From contig NZ_QGDS01000002.1 in assembly GCF_003149105.1 (NCBI RefSeq), positions 186,001-250,000 on the forward strand: a stretch of DNA of 64,000 nt, in the 5' to 3' direction. Below the pieces are notes generated by a model. That model worked only from the letters and a program-made list of their open reading frames with translations. It was not told the origin of the DNA and did not search any database. The DNA comes from Faecalicatena contorta (GTDB lineage: Bacteria; Bacillota; Clostridia; Lachnospirales; Lachnospiraceae). Below, piece by piece: positions 8,248 through 16,956 of the stretch (positions are counted from its first letter, which is position 1; each line of letters opens with the position of its first letter). The translations under genes were made by a program, and so were the position numbers.

Positions 8248-9477
8248 CTATTTCATTTCCATACCGAAGCTCTGGCCGGGACGGTTCAGGCATTGCTCCA
8301 CCGTCATGCCGTTCTGCGGCTCCAGCAGTCCGTATTCGGTTTCGGCAGCGCCGCGCTGCTCCAAAAGATACCGCCCGTAGTTATCCAGATTACAGAACAG
8401 GATCAGTCCGTTATCGTCTGACAAAGACAGCATCCGCTGAATTTCCTTTTTCGCATACTCTGCGGGAGAAACCGAATCAGACAAAAGCTTGAATTCCTCT
8501 GTCATGGATGCAAGGTCAAGGGCTTCCTCCAGAGAAAGATCGCCTGGTGCTTCCTCCAGCATCGCCTTGTAGGTCGGCAGGCGGTTTTCCGTTTCAAGCT
8601 GCCGGAGCTGTTCCGCCAGCTCATTGACCAGACCGTAGCAGCCGCCCTCCGAGGCATACAGGGCATCATTTATTTTTTCAGTCAAAAAGGGCGCCATGCA
8701 GTCCTCCGCCGAAAATGCACATTCCTCCGGGGAGGCGGCTCCGACAGCATCCATCGCGTTTATAAGCGCTGCATCCGTGGCAGGGAGTTTCAGATAAACA
8801 GCCGGTTCACTGTCCTGTGCAGGGCCGCTGAAATATCCTTTGGTGACTCGGAGAAGCACGGCATAATCCGGCTTTTCAAGGGAAACCGCATCGCCGCTGT
8901 GGTAGTCCGCTGCAATTTCGCCGTTCTGCACCACATAGCCATGGGACATAAATACACCACCCTCGCCCTCACGCATCTCCTTGCCGATTTTACCGAAGTC
9001 CAGATATGCGTAGACTTCATCTGACACCTTTTCCAGCGCCGGTACAAAGTCATTATCCGCGTAAAATTTACCGAGGGACGGATCGTCGTAGGCTTCGTAG
9101 GCAATCTGGCATTGGTCAGTGCTGTGTGTCATGTTGATGAGCCGTTCCGCCGGAATGGGAGCGTATTGGGTCTGGACGGCATCCATCATCACCGTTCCCT
9201 CGAAGCAGTCTAAATCCCATTCGCTCAGGGAAGACAGCCGCTGGGCGAGGTGGTTCAGTTCATGAAGATTGATATCGGGCTGGATAAATTGCGGCAGATA
9301 GTCCATCTGGCTGCTTAGAACCTCAACAGAATAAACGGTGTCCCCGGTGATTCCCGCTCTTTCCAACGTATCCGCCAGCTCATAGGGGGTGGCGGGGAGT
9401 GTGATCCCTGCCAAGGGGTTTGCACCCGAAGGATTCCAGCGGCTGAGCTCTATTTCAAAGATTTTTTCTTTATCCAA
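8248..9477 (-). CDS. ArdA-like antirestriction protein
   Basis: A 409-residue acidic protein. ArdA proteins mimic DNA and block type I restriction enzymes when an element enters a new host. Residues about 80-190 (LSSLSEWDLDCFEGTVMMDA and following, then AYLDFGKIGKEMREGEGG) resemble the ArdA fold, and the high Asp/Glu content fits. The first 70 residues (TPYELADTLERAGI and so on) and the last 150 are element-specific additions. It uses a TTG start eight bases after AGGAGG; the ATG inside that site is out of frame. The family call rests on remembered pattern and composition and needs a profile search. Confidence 0.55.
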   Translation of the reverse strand: MDKEKIFEIELSRWNPSGANPLAGITLPATPYELADTLERAGITGDTVYSVEVLSSQMDYLPQFIQPDINLHELNHLAQRLSSLSEWDLDCFEGTVMMDAVQTQYAPIPAERLINMTHSTDQCQIAYEAYDDPSLGKFYADNDFVPALEKVSDEVYAYLDFGKIGKEMREGEGGVFMSHGYVVQNGEIAADYHSGDAVSLEKPDYAVLLRVTKGYFSGPAQDSEPAVYLKLPATDAALINAMDAVGAASPEECAFSAEDCMAPFLTEKINDALYASEGGCYGLVNELAEQLRQLETENRLPTYKAMLEEAPGDLSLEEALDLASMTEEFKLLSDSVSPAEYAKKEIQRMLSLSDDNGLILFCNLDNYGRYLLEQRGAAETEYGLLEPQNGMTVEQCLNRPGQSFGMEMK

Positions 9478-9532
9478 GCGTCATTCCTCCTGTTCATTTT
9501 TTTGATTCGTTAAAATGCTGAATATGAAACGG

Positions 9533-10144
9533 CTACACAAAGGCCGCTCCGTCGCACCATTTTTTCATAGCGTTATACAGCAGCAGTACCTTGGTTTGAT
9601 CGGATACCTCCTGCCATTCAGCCGGTTTGAATTGCCGGAGCCCGTATTGGCGTTCTCCCTCAAAATATGTGAGGATGCCAATGTGGTTGGGGATATCCCC
9701 GGCGATTCTGGCGGCAAGGGCTTTCGGCACGCAGTAGTAATTTTCGTTTCCATGAAAGTTATGGCCGTTCCTGCTTTTGAAATCCTGATAGGTGATTTTG
9801 ACCTCGAAACAGGTGACCATCATGCCGATGCGCCAGTTATGGCACCGCAGGACACAGCCGTGGCATTTCTGATTATTCTTCTCCGTGCCGCCATCCCGAA
9901 AACACCTTCCGGGTTCGTGCATCTGCGCCGTCAGGCAGTTGTCCTTTTCGGAAAACCGTTCCGCATCCAGAAGCCTGCAGAGATATTCCTCATCCTCGCA
10001 ATAATCCTCAAAGCGGAAGCTGTCCACGATCCCTGAGGGTGTCCACACCTCATCCGCCCACCGGACGGTTCGCTTTTCGGTATGCAGCTTTGGACGGTAA
10101 TGATGGGTCAGCGCCTTGATTCGCTTTGTCAAATTTGTTTCCAT
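9533..10144 (-). CDS. PD-(D/E)XK-like nuclease-fold protein with Cys cluster
   Basis: A 203-residue protein. VRWADEVWTPSGIVDSFRFE near residue 30, followed much later by TCFEVKITYQDFKS (about residue 110) and NYYCVPKALAARI, matches the layout of small PD-(D/E)XK proteins of the MmcB type: an Asp, then ExK, then a strand and helix. Between them are several Cys (NQKCHGCVLRCHNW) that could hold an Fe-S cluster or zinc. GAGGTGAAAC precedes the ATG. It overlaps the upstream Cys-rich gene by 95 bases. A role in element DNA processing is inference; no substrate can be named. Confidence 0.5.
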   Translation of the reverse strand: METNLTKRIKALTHHYRPKLHTEKRTVRWADEVWTPSGIVDSFRFEDYCEDEEYLCRLLDAERFSEKDNCLTAQMHEPGRCFRDGGTEKNNQKCHGCVLRCHNWRIGMMVTCFEVKITYQDFKSRNGHNFHGNENYYCVPKALAARIAGDIPNHIGILTYFEGERQYGLRQFKPAEWQEVSDQTKVLLLYNAMKKWCDGAAFV

Positions 10145-10379
10145 GTTTCACCTCGTTCTTTGCAACAGCTTTTCGACGATTCGCAATTATTTGCATATCC
10201 GTTCTGAGGCAATCGCCCTCAGAGCTATAGCAGATGAAACCGTGGGACGGGTATGGGCAGTTGCCGCAGCTTTTGAACGGACCGTGAGGCCGTTCGTCCG
10301 GTGGTATTCTGCCTACGGTGATGAGACTGTTTGAATCGTAACAGGCAGTTTGCTTATTTCTCTTATAGCGTACCAGCAT
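10050..10379 (-). CDS. Small Cys-rich conjugative-element protein
   Basis: A 109-residue protein beginning MLVRYKRNKQTACYDSNSLI, with a likely metal site in CGNCPYPSHGFICYSSEGDC around residues 35-55 and a Lys/Asn-rich tail. The start at 10379 has GGAAAGGAAAA upstream. It is the first gene of the element after the ssrA side. Its last 95 bases overlap the next gene in another frame, so its true end could be questioned, but the Cys block lies well outside the overlap and looks selected. Function unknown. Confidence 0.5.
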   Translation of the reverse strand: MLVRYKRNKQTACYDSNSLITVGRIPPDERPHGPFKSCGNCPYPSHGFICYSSEGDCLRTDMQIIANRRKAVAKNEVKHGNKFDKANQGADPSLPSKAAYRKANRPVGG

Positions 10380-10400
10380 GACTTTTCCTTTCCGGAAAAC

Positions 10401-10453
10401 AAAAAAAGCCGGAGAATGAAAGTGCATTCCTGCACTCCGCTTCTCCGGCTTTC
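10401..10453 (-). terminator. Intrinsic terminator between ssrA and the element genes
   Basis: Arms around 10406-10416 and 10441-10452 (AAGCCGGAGAA / TTCTCCGGCTT) enclose a second small stem (AGTGCA / TGCACT). On the minus strand the hairpin is followed by a T run (TTTTTTTGTTTT). It would stop read-through from ssrA towards the element genes, 20 bases before the first element start codon. Confidence 0.75.
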
Positions 10454-10489
10454 CAATGCTTTCAACTTTAATTTAATTTTGGTATATAT

Positions 10490-10624
10490 AAAAAGGGCGC
10501 TAACTTTATCGGCTTTCAATCAGCCTTAAAAATCAGCGCCCTTTTTAGTTTCAGCTTGTTCATTTGATTGTATTTTGAGTAGCGCCCTTTTTCATTTCGC
10601 TCTGTACTAAAAAGGGCGCTACTC
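10490..10624. repeat. Nested inverted repeats of AAAAAGGGCGCT at element edge
   Basis: Four copies of AAAAAGGGCGCT lie here: 10490-10501 (plus), 10535-10546 (minus), 10581-10592 (minus) and 10609-10620 (plus). The last two form a perfect 16-base palindrome (arms 10577-10592 and 10609-10624, 16-base loop). The stretch is at the GC transition between element and chromosome, which suits recombinase or transfer-protein binding, or a terminator array. No gene is visible here. Confidence 0.7.
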
Positions 10625-10689
10625 ATGAATGTTTTTACTTGTAGGTTTGAGTCCTGTCTGAGTGAAGCTTTTACCCTAATAAATCTACG

Positions 10690-10725
10690 AGAAAAGGGCT
10701 TCCACTTTTCTTCGTGGAAGCCCTC
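10690..10725 (-). terminator. ssrA terminator
   Basis: On the minus strand GGGCTTCCAC (10714-10723) pairs with GTGGAAGCCC (10696-10705) across an eight-base loop, followed by TTTTC. It lies 60 bases past the mature tmRNA 3' end and is the likely natural ssrA terminator. Confidence 0.85.
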
Positions 10726-10784
10726 GAAAGGCTTGGATTTACTGGCTTTGTAAGCAATAAATCTTTTTTGCCTTTTGTTTTTGA

Positions 10785-11126
10785 TGGACCTGGCGGGAGT
10801 CGAACCCGCGTCCAAAAACCTATCCCATGTACTTCTACTATCATAGTCAGTTCTTTTTCATTCCCTCTGCCGTACGGGAACTAACACCCTTACGGTTTCA
10901 GTAGCTTCATAATACGCCTATTGGTTCAAAGCTTTGCCAATATCGTTTCCCGCATAGTCGGTGCCAGATTCCCAAGGTGCGGGTACCCTGGGGCTGACAT
11001 GCAGCATTTAGGCTGCAGCTAATTCGAAATTATCGTTAGCGTTTAATTTTAAGTTTGCGATTTGACGCATCTTCCTGCGGATAGCTTCTCCATCTTCAAG
11101 ATCCCTGTCGAAACCAGTACAAGCCC
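10785..11126 (-). ncRNA. ssrA: tmRNA (transfer-messenger RNA)
   Basis: A 342-base tmRNA that rescues stalled ribosomes. The 5' end GGGCTTGTACTGGTTTCGACAG carries the conserved GGTTTCGACAGGG segment. The 3' end has the T-arm GCGGGTTCGACTCCCGC and CAGGTCCA; GGGCTTG pairs with CAGGTCC across seven base pairs (two G-U), which fixes both ends. CCA is not encoded (the genome reads TCA). The tag frame runs at 11058-11008 from a GCA resume codon and encodes ANLKLNANDNFELAAA then TAA. A GC-rich element begins just downstream of its terminator. Confidence 0.95.
11008..11058 (-). other. tmRNA tag-peptide reading frame
   Basis: Sixteen codons starting with the GCA resume codon and ending GCT GCA GCC TAA. 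The encoded ELAAA terminus is the usual proteolysis signal for ClpXP-type proteases. Confidence 0.9.
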
Positions 11127-11188
11127 CTGAATAATGTTTATAGAACATAAATAGAATATCACAATTCATTATATGTTTCTATAACGCT

Positions 11189-11217
11189 ATTCTATATAAA
11201 AGAAACTGCAAAGTCAA
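11189..11217 (-). promoter_or_regulatory. Probable ssrA promoter
   Basis: On the minus strand TTGACT (11217-11212), a 17-base spacer and TAGAAT (11194-11189) form a good sigma-A promoter. It would start about 55 bases upstream of the mature tmRNA 5' end, consistent with a processed precursor. Confidence 0.6.
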
Positions 11218-11224
11218 GGTATTC

Positions 11225-11460
11225 AGTATAGTTCACATATATTTTAAAATATAAACAAATTTTTCCTCTATATACTGGTTTCTTTATCTGATTTCTGTGA
11301 TAATATATAATGATTGGGAACCTTTGTTTTCATACATAGGATGAGGGTGGAATTCTTCCGGCAGCGGAGGATGTGGTTCTCTTTGGAGGGGGATATATAA
11401 AATAGTTACAGCTGCATAACTGATTTGTAATAAAAAATAAGAAGAAAAGAGGTTTTTGTT
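11225..11460. other. Intergenic region, no gene seen
   Basis: AT-rich sequence between the ssrA promoter and the phospholipase-like gene. It contains a GC-richer patch near 11340-11395 with a possible 19-codon frame (ATG at 11341, stop TAA at about 11400), but there is no convincing ribosome site or conservation signal. No hairpin terminator or known riboswitch was recognised. Confidence 0.4.
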
Positions 11461-12282
11461 ATGCCAACAACATATGCACATTACAGATTTGGAAAGGATG
11501 TAATCGGTGCCCTTCCAAGGCCGCTGGAGCAAGCGGTGAAAAATAACCGGGAATTATTTGATATTGGTCTTCATGGACCGGATATCTTATTTTACTATAG
11601 AGCATTTATGCCGAATCCAGTAAGTGCACAGGGATATGCACTTCATGATAAGATGGCAGACGAGTTTTTCAGACATGCGGCAGGTGTAATTGAGAAGGCG
11701 GAAAATGTCGCAGCGGCCAGGGCGTATATGTATGGATTTATCTGCCACTTTGCTCTGGACAGTGAATGCCATAAGTATATTGAGAAGATGATTCATATCA
11801 GTGGAATTACCCATTCGGAGATTGAGAAAGAGTTTGACAGATATCTTTTGACAGAGGACCACATCAATCCGATGACTTATCTTGCTACAAAGCACATTCA
11901 CCCAAGCCTTGACAATGCCCGGGTAATTGCTCCATTTTTTGAAGATTTGCCGGCAGAGACGGTGAAGAAGGCACTAAGTTCTATGATATTTTATCATAAG
12001 CTGCTTTTAGCGCCCGGACAGGGAAAACGAAAGTTGTTATTTGGCGGCATGAAGCTGATAGGGCAATATAACTCTATGCATGGGATGGTAATGAATGAAC
12101 AGCCCAATCCTCAGTGTGAAAACTATTGCCTTTTATTAAAAAAATTATATGCCGGGGCTGTGCCATTGGCGGTGGACTTGATTATTAAATTTCAAAAGGT
12201 TTTGTTCCAGAATGCGGAACTGCCGGTACGGTTTCATGAGACATTCGGGGCAGGGGAGCACTGGGAAGAGCTGCCGCTTTAG
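11461..12282 (+). CDS. Zinc-dependent phospholipase C-like protein
   Basis: A 273-residue protein with the zinc-dependent PLC/nuclease-like helical fold. Likely metal ligands are His in TTYAHYRFG near the N-terminus, DIGLHGPD (His-Asp), HDKMADEFF, and GFICHFALDSECHKYIE (His-x3-Asp-x3-His). It has no signal peptide, unlike secreted toxin PLCs, so it probably acts inside the cell on an unknown phosphoester. An AAGAAAAGAGG-type site lies before the ATG. It stands just upstream of an ABC exporter operon. Membership of the family is fairly clear; the substrate is not. Confidence 0.75.
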   Translation: MPTTYAHYRFGKDVIGALPRPLEQAVKNNRELFDIGLHGPDILFYYRAFMPNPVSAQGYALHDKMADEFFRHAAGVIEKAENVAAARAYMYGFICHFALDSECHKYIEKMIHISGITHSEIEKEFDRYLLTEDHINPMTYLATKHIHPSLDNARVIAPFFEDLPAETVKKALSSMIFYHKLLLAPGQGKRKLLFGGMKLIGQYNSMHGMVMNEQPNPQCENYCLLLKKLYAGAVPLAVDLIIKFQKVLFQNAELPVRFHETFGAGEHWEELPL

Positions 12283-12314
12283 GAAGTAAGAATATACCAT
12301 TAAGGAGATGCAGT

Positions 12315-13019
12315 ATGGAGGATTTCGTAAAATTAGAGGGAATAACTAAGGCTTACAAGATGGGGGAGGTGGAAATCTGTGCGGTTGATGGGATTGATTT
12401 TGCAATTCAAAAGGGTGAATTTGTCATTATCGTAGGTCCCAGCGGTGCAGGGAAGACGACTGTCCTGAATATCCTGGGAGGGATGGATACAGCTACAAGC
12501 GGGAAAATTACAGTAGACGGAGCTGACATCGCAAGCTGCAATGCAAGGCAGCTGACTGGTTACCGGAGAAACGACATTGGATTTGTATTCCAATTCTATA
12601 ATTTGGTTCCTAACCTGACAGCTCTGGAGAATGTGGAACTTGCCCTTCAGATATGCAAAGATCCGCTGGACGCCAGAGAGGTGCTGGAGGATGTAGGGCT
12701 GGGAAACAGGCTGGATAATTTCCCGGCACAGCTTTCCGGCGGAGAGCAGCAGCGTGTGTCTATTGCACGTGCTCTTGCAAAGAATCCCAAGCTTTTGCTT
12801 TGTGATGAGCCTACCGGTGCTCTGGATTATAATACAGGAAGGTCCATTTTAAAACTGCTCCAGGACATGTGCCGGGAAAGAGGAATGACAGTTATCGTCA
12901 TTACACACAATTCGGTTCTGGCACCTATGGCGGACCGTCTGATCCGTATTAAGAATGGAAAGGTGTCAAGTATGGAAGTGAATAAGAATCCGGTATCCAT
13001 TGACAAGATAGAATGGTAG
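12315..13019 (+). CDS. ABC transporter ATP-binding protein (LolD/MacB type)
   Basis: A 234-residue ATPase subunit for an FtsX-type exporter. Walker A is GPSGAGKTT near residue 40, the signature is LSGGEQQR near residue 138, and Walker B is [12 protein letters not shown] with the catalytic Glu. The TGALD/TGSLD form is typical of the MacB/LolD/BceA group. AAGGAG precedes the ATG. Its end lies 9 bases before the chosen start of the permease, so the two form one operon. Whether it exports a peptide, lipid or antibiotic cannot be told; the two-component system downstream is a candidate partner. Confidence 0.9.
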   Translation: MEDFVKLEGITKAYKMGEVEICAVDGIDFAIQKGEFVIIVGPSGAGKTTVLNILGGMDTATSGKITVDGADIASCNARQLTGYRRNDIGFVFQFYNLVPNLTALENVELALQICKDPLDAREVLEDVGLGNRLDNFPAQLSGGEQQRVSIARALAKNPKLLLCDEPTGALDYNTGRSILKLLQDMCRERGMTVIVITHNSVLAPMADRLIRIKNGKVSSMEVNKNPVSIDKIEW

Positions 13020-13027
13020 GTCAGTAT

Positions 13028-16000
13028 ATGAGCAAAAAAGCATTAAGAAAAGATTTTTATATGGAAATCCGAAGGAGCCTGGGACGCTTCCTATCCATTT
13101 TCTTTATTGTGGCAATCGGAGTTGCGTTTTTCTCTGGTATTCGCTCGACGGAGCCGGATATGCGGCTGTCAGGGGATGCCTATTTTGATTCGAAGGACTT
13201 AATGGATATTAAGGTCGTTAGTACATTGGGGCTGACAGAAGATGACCTGGAAGCCATGAAAAAGGTAGACGGTATTGAGAAGGTGGAAGCAGGATACTCA
13301 GTAGATGCGCTCTGTACCGTGAAGGACAGCAGGGAAGTTGTACATATTTTCTCTCTTCTCCCCTCCATGAATAAAGTAACTGTGGAGGAAGGACGGATGC
13401 CGGAGGCAGCAGATGAGTGTCTGGTGGATGTGGACTTTCTGTCCGGCAGCGGATATAAAATCGGAGATAAGATTACCTTTCTCTCAGGGACTGAAGAGGA
13501 TATAAAAGACACTCTGAAAAAAGACACCTTTACGATTGTAGGAGCAGCAAGCAGTCCGGGTTACATCTCTTTTCAAAGGGGGAGCAGTACCATAGGAACA
13601 GGTGTAGTCAGCGGATTTGTATGTGTACCGGAAGACAGCTTTGATATGGAGGTGTATACAGAGCTGTATGCTTCGGTAGACGGGGCAAAGGAACTGACGG
13701 CATTTACGGATGCTTATGATGATAAAGTGGAAGGTATCATAGATAAGGTTGAAGAAATCCGCAAAGAGAGACAGGAAGCCCGGTATCAGGAAATTGTAGA
13801 TGAGGCAGAGGATAAGCTGGATGACGCGAAAAAAGAACTGGCGGATTCCAAAGCCGAAGCAAATAAAAAGTTAGAAGATGCCAGAGTACAGCTTGAGAAT
13901 GGCAGGAAACAGATAGAAGACGCCAGGGCGGAAATTGCAAATGGGTATGCACGGTTGGAGGATTCCAGGAATCAACTGATTCAGAAGCAGGATGAGGTGA
14001 CTTTAGGATATGAGGAATTAAATGCCCAGTTGAATGTATTGAATGAAAATATAAATGAGCTCAATCGGGCCAAGGAGCAATATGATGCTTTGGCGGCAAG
14101 CGGTCTAAGTGATGAACAGACCCAGCAGACTCTGCAGTTTATGTATGCCCAGATAACTGAGGGAGAAGCACAGATTGAAGCTGCCCGCACTCAGCTTGAT
14201 GGAGCAAAAAGCCAGTTGGATGACGGACAGAGGCAGATTAATGACGGCTGGGGGCAGATGGAGCGGGCCCAGGCAGAGCTTGCATCCGGAGAGGCGAAAC
14301 TGGCATCAAAGGAGCAGGAACTGAATGATGCCCAAAAAGAATATGAAGATGGAAAAGCGGAGGCGGACAGTAAGATTGCGGATGGTGAAAAGAAAATCCG
14401 GGACGCCGAGGATGATATCAGCAAGATAGAACATGCAAAATGGTACATTTCGGACAGAAGCCATTTGCCGGAATATACAAGCTATGGAGACAATGCAGAC
14501 CGTATAAAAGCAATTGGGAAGGTGTTCCCTGCACTGTTTTTTCTGGTTGCGGCACTTATCAGCCTGACAACTATGACCCGAATGGTGGAAGAGCACAGAA
14601 CACAGATTGGAACTTTGAAAGCTCTCGGTTATGAACGTCATTCTATAGCAGCCAAATATATAGGGTATGCAAGTCTGGCAACTGTCGGCGGCAGTATATT
14701 CGGAATGTTGGTTGGCGAGAAGATTCTGCCGTATATTATAATTACAGCGTATGGAATTTTATACCGGCATATGGATGTTGTGCTGATTCCCTATAATCTG
14801 TATTACGGGCTGGCAGCTACACTGGCGGCATTGGCATGTACTCTGCTTGCAACAATTTTCTCCTGCTTTAATGAACTGCGGCAGCAGGCTGCGGAGCTGA
14901 TGCGCCCGCCCACACCAAAGCAGGGCAAAAGAGTGTTCATGGAGCGGATTCCATTTCTTTGGAAAAGACTGAACTTTATATGGAAAGCAACGGTGAGGAA
15001 TCTGATCCGTTACAAGAAGCGGTTCTTTATGACAGTCTTTGGCATCGGAGGATGTATGGCATTGCTTTTGGTGGGATTTGGATTAAAGGATTCCATATTT
15101 GATATCGCATTGCTGCAATATAGTGAAATCCAGTTATATGACGGTAACATTATTCTCAATGAAGACGCCTCAGAAGAGGAAAAAGAAGAGTCATTCAATG
15201 AACTGACTTCTGATAACAGAGTGGAGAGTACTGCAAAGAACCTTTTACAGCAGGTGGAGGTTTCCCACGGGAAGACAACAAAGGATGTATATATGAACGT
15301 GCCGGAAAATGTGAAGACGTTTTCTGATTTTACTGTGTTCCAGAACCGTATAACCAAAGAGCATTATGAACTGAGTGATTCCGGTATTATTTTGACTGAG
15401 AAGATGGCAAAAATGCTTGATGTGAAGGAAGGCGACAGCATTACAATAAAGGATGATGTCAAGGGAGAGCTTGAGGTTAAGGTGGAGAGCATCTGTGAAA
15501 ATTATTTGGGGCACTCTCTTTACATGTCAGCAGAGTACTATGAACAGTTATATGAAAAAGTACCTGAGTATAATTCGGTATACTATAAAATGAAAGCAGA
15601 TAAGATGAATGACCTGGAAAAAGTGGGAGAGTCTATTCTTGAGTCAAAAGGTGCTCTGAGTGTGAGCTATACTAATGATATACAGGCCCAATTAGATGAT
15701 ATGCTGGGCAGTTTGAATATTGTACTGGTAGTTCTTGTAATATCAGCGGGAATGCTTGCTTTTGTGGTGCTGTATAACTTAAATAATATTAATATCACTG
15801 AGCGTCAGCGGGAACTGGCAACTTTGAAGGTTCTGGGATTCTATGATAATGAAGTGTCGGCATATGTGTACCGTGAGAATATCATACTGACTATAGTGGG
15901 CTCCCTGGCCGGAATTTTGATGGGAAGAATCCTTCATCAGTTTGTCATTGTAACGGTGGAAATTGATTCAACCATGTTTGGAAGAAATATTGATTTCAGC

Positions 16001-16114
16001 AGTTTTGTCTATAGCTTTTTAATTACAATGGGCTTCTCCTTTTTTGTAAACGGAGTGATGTACTTTAAACTCAGGAGAATTGATATGGTAGAATCTTTGA
16101 AAAGTGTGGAGTAG
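13028..16114 (+). CDS. FtsX-like ABC permease with extracellular coiled coil
   Basis: A 1028-residue membrane protein. It has one N-terminal membrane helix (about 20-40), a large outside domain that includes a long coiled coil rich in Glu, Lys, Gln and Ala (about 240-465), then two FtsX cores (three helices at about 495-620, a helix near 675, an outside domain, and three more helices from about 895 to the end). The coiled coil shows heptads such as ARVQLENGRKQIEDARAEIA. The start at 13028 is preferred over an in-frame ATG at 13013 because GGTAGG lies just upstream. It works with the ATPase before it, probably as a mechanotransmission-type exporter or cell-wall regulator rather than a channel. 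Confidence 0.88.
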   Translation: MSKKALRKDFYMEIRRSLGRFLSIFFIVAIGVAFFSGIRSTEPDMRLSGDAYFDSKDLMDIKVVSTLGLTEDDLEAMKKVDGIEKVEAGYSVDALCTVKDSREVVHIFSLLPSMNKVTVEEGRMPEAADECLVDVDFLSGSGYKIGDKITFLSGTEEDIKDTLKKDTFTIVGAASSPGYISFQRGSSTIGTGVVSGFVCVPEDSFDMEVYTELYASVDGAKELTAFTDAYDDKVEGIIDKVEEIRKERQEARYQEIVDEAEDKLDDAKKELADSKAEANKKLEDARVQLENGRKQIEDARAEIANGYARLEDSRNQLIQKQDEVTLGYEELNAQLNVLNENINELNRAKEQYDALAASGLSDEQTQQTLQFMYAQITEGEAQIEAARTQLDGAKSQLDDGQRQINDGWGQMERAQAELASGEAKLASKEQELNDAQKEYEDGKAEADSKIADGEKKIRDAEDDISKIEHAKWYISDRSHLPEYTSYGDNADRIKAIGKVFPALFFLVAALISLTTMTRMVEEHRTQIGTLKALGYERHSIAAKYIGYASLATVGGSIFGMLVGEKILPYIIITAYGILYRHMDVVLIPYNLYYGLAATLAALACTLLATIFSCFNELRQQAAELMRPPTPKQGKRVFMERIPFLWKRLNFIWKATVRNLIRYKKRFFMTVFGIGGCMALLLVGFGLKDSIFDIALLQYSEIQLYDGNIILNEDASEEEKEESFNELTSDNRVESTAKNLLQQVEVSHGKTTKDVYMNVPENVKTFSDFTVFQNRITKEHYELSDSGIILTEKMAKMLDVKEGDSITIKDDVKGELEVKVESICENYLGHSLYMSAEYYEQLYEKVPEYNSVYYKMKADKMNDLEKVGESILESKGALSVSYTNDIQAQLDDMLGSLNIVLVVLVISAGMLAFVVLYNLNNINITERQRELATLKVLGFYDNEVSAYVYRENIILTIVGSLAGILMGRILHQFVIVTVEIDSTMFGRNIDFSSFVYSFLITMGFSFFVNGVMYFKLRRIDMVESLKSVE

Positions 16115-16194
16115 AGGCAAAAACATTGGAATTCCTCACAGTATTCACATTTTTTACATACTTCCCTGCTATGATACCTTTAAAGAAGGGGTGC

Positions 16195-16254
16195 CTTCTT
16201 GAACATTAGCAGGTCAGGAAGTATGCCCTATTGAATGTTAGCAGTTCGATTAAG
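16195..16254 (+). repeat. ATTAGYA hairpin repeat, locus A (two units)
   Basis: Unit A1 (16195-16221) is CTTCTTGAAC, loop ATTAGCA, GGTCAGGAAG. Unit A2 (16227-16254) is a weaker copy with loop GTTAGCA. They lie 22 bases before the response regulator start codon. See the finding on this family. Confidence 0.75.
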
Positions 16255-16275
16255 TACAGATGGGAGACGATTAGG

Positions 16276-16956
16276 ATGGAGAAAGCGAAAATTTTAGTTG
16301 TTGATGATGAAAGCAGAATGCGTAAGCTGGTGAAAGACTTTCTTACAAGAGAAGGATATATGGTTTTGGAAGCCGGAGATGGCATGGAGGCCATGGATCT
16401 TTTTTATAAAGATAAGGATATTTCTTTAATCATATTGGATGTTATGATGCCTAATATGGATGGCTGGCAGGTTTGCCGGGAGGTACGTGAAAACTCCAAG
16501 GTGCCGGTTATTATGTTGACAGCCCGCTCTGAGGAGAGGGATGAACTTCAGGGATTTGAACTGGGGGTAGATGAATATATATCCAAACCATTCAGTCCCA
16601 AGATTCTGGTGGCGAGAGTGGGAGCCATTCTCCGAAGGTCCCAGGGGGCAGTCGTGGAGGATGTGATAGATGCCGGTGGCATTGTGATCGATAAAGCGGC
16701 TCATATTGTGAAGATAGGTGATAAGGCGATAGATTTAAGTTATAAGGAGTTTGAGCTTTTGACTTATTTTGTGGAAAATCAAGGGATTGCCCTATCCAGA
16801 GAGAAAATATTAAATAACGTGTGGAACTATGATTATTTTGGTGATGCGCGTACAATTGATACTCATGTGAAGAAATTAAGAAGCAAACTGGAAGATAAGG
16901 GGGAATATATCAAAACAATTTGGGGGATGGGATACAAATTTGAGGTAGAGTCATGA
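16276..16956 (+). CDS. OmpR-family response regulator
   Basis: A 226-residue two-component regulator. The receiver domain (about 1-120) has the acidic pair DDE near residue 10, the phospho-acceptor Asp in IILDVMMP, a Thr in VIMLTA and a Lys in YISKPFSP. The C-terminal winged helix (about 130-226) is of OmpR/PhoB type (LSYKEFELLTYFVENQG, DTHVKKLRSKL). The start at 16276 follows GGGAG; the longer in-frame start at 16231 falls inside the hairpin repeats and lacks a site. Its stop overlaps the kinase start by four bases (ATGA). Targets may include the ABC exporter just upstream. Confidence 0.92.
   Translation: MEKAKILVVDDESRMRKLVKDFLTREGYMVLEAGDGMEAMDLFYKDKDISLIILDVMMPNMDGWQVCREVRENSKVPVIMLTARSEERDELQGFELGVDEYISKPFSPKILVARVGAILRRSQGAVVEDVIDAGGIVIDKAAHIVKIGDKAIDLSYKEFELLTYFVENQGIALSREKILNNVWNYDYFGDARTIDTHVKKLRSKLEDKGEYIKTIWGMGYKFEVES

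Noticed and set aside
10516..10815. 99-codon minus frame crossing the tmRNA 3' end
   Set aside because: It reads through the tmRNA T-arm and terminator (SLRQDSNLQ is a typical artefact of such translation), so it is not a gene.
10785..10830. tRNA gene
   Set aside because: The T-arm and acceptor end belong to the tmRNA; no D-arm or anticodon arm precedes them at tRNA distance.
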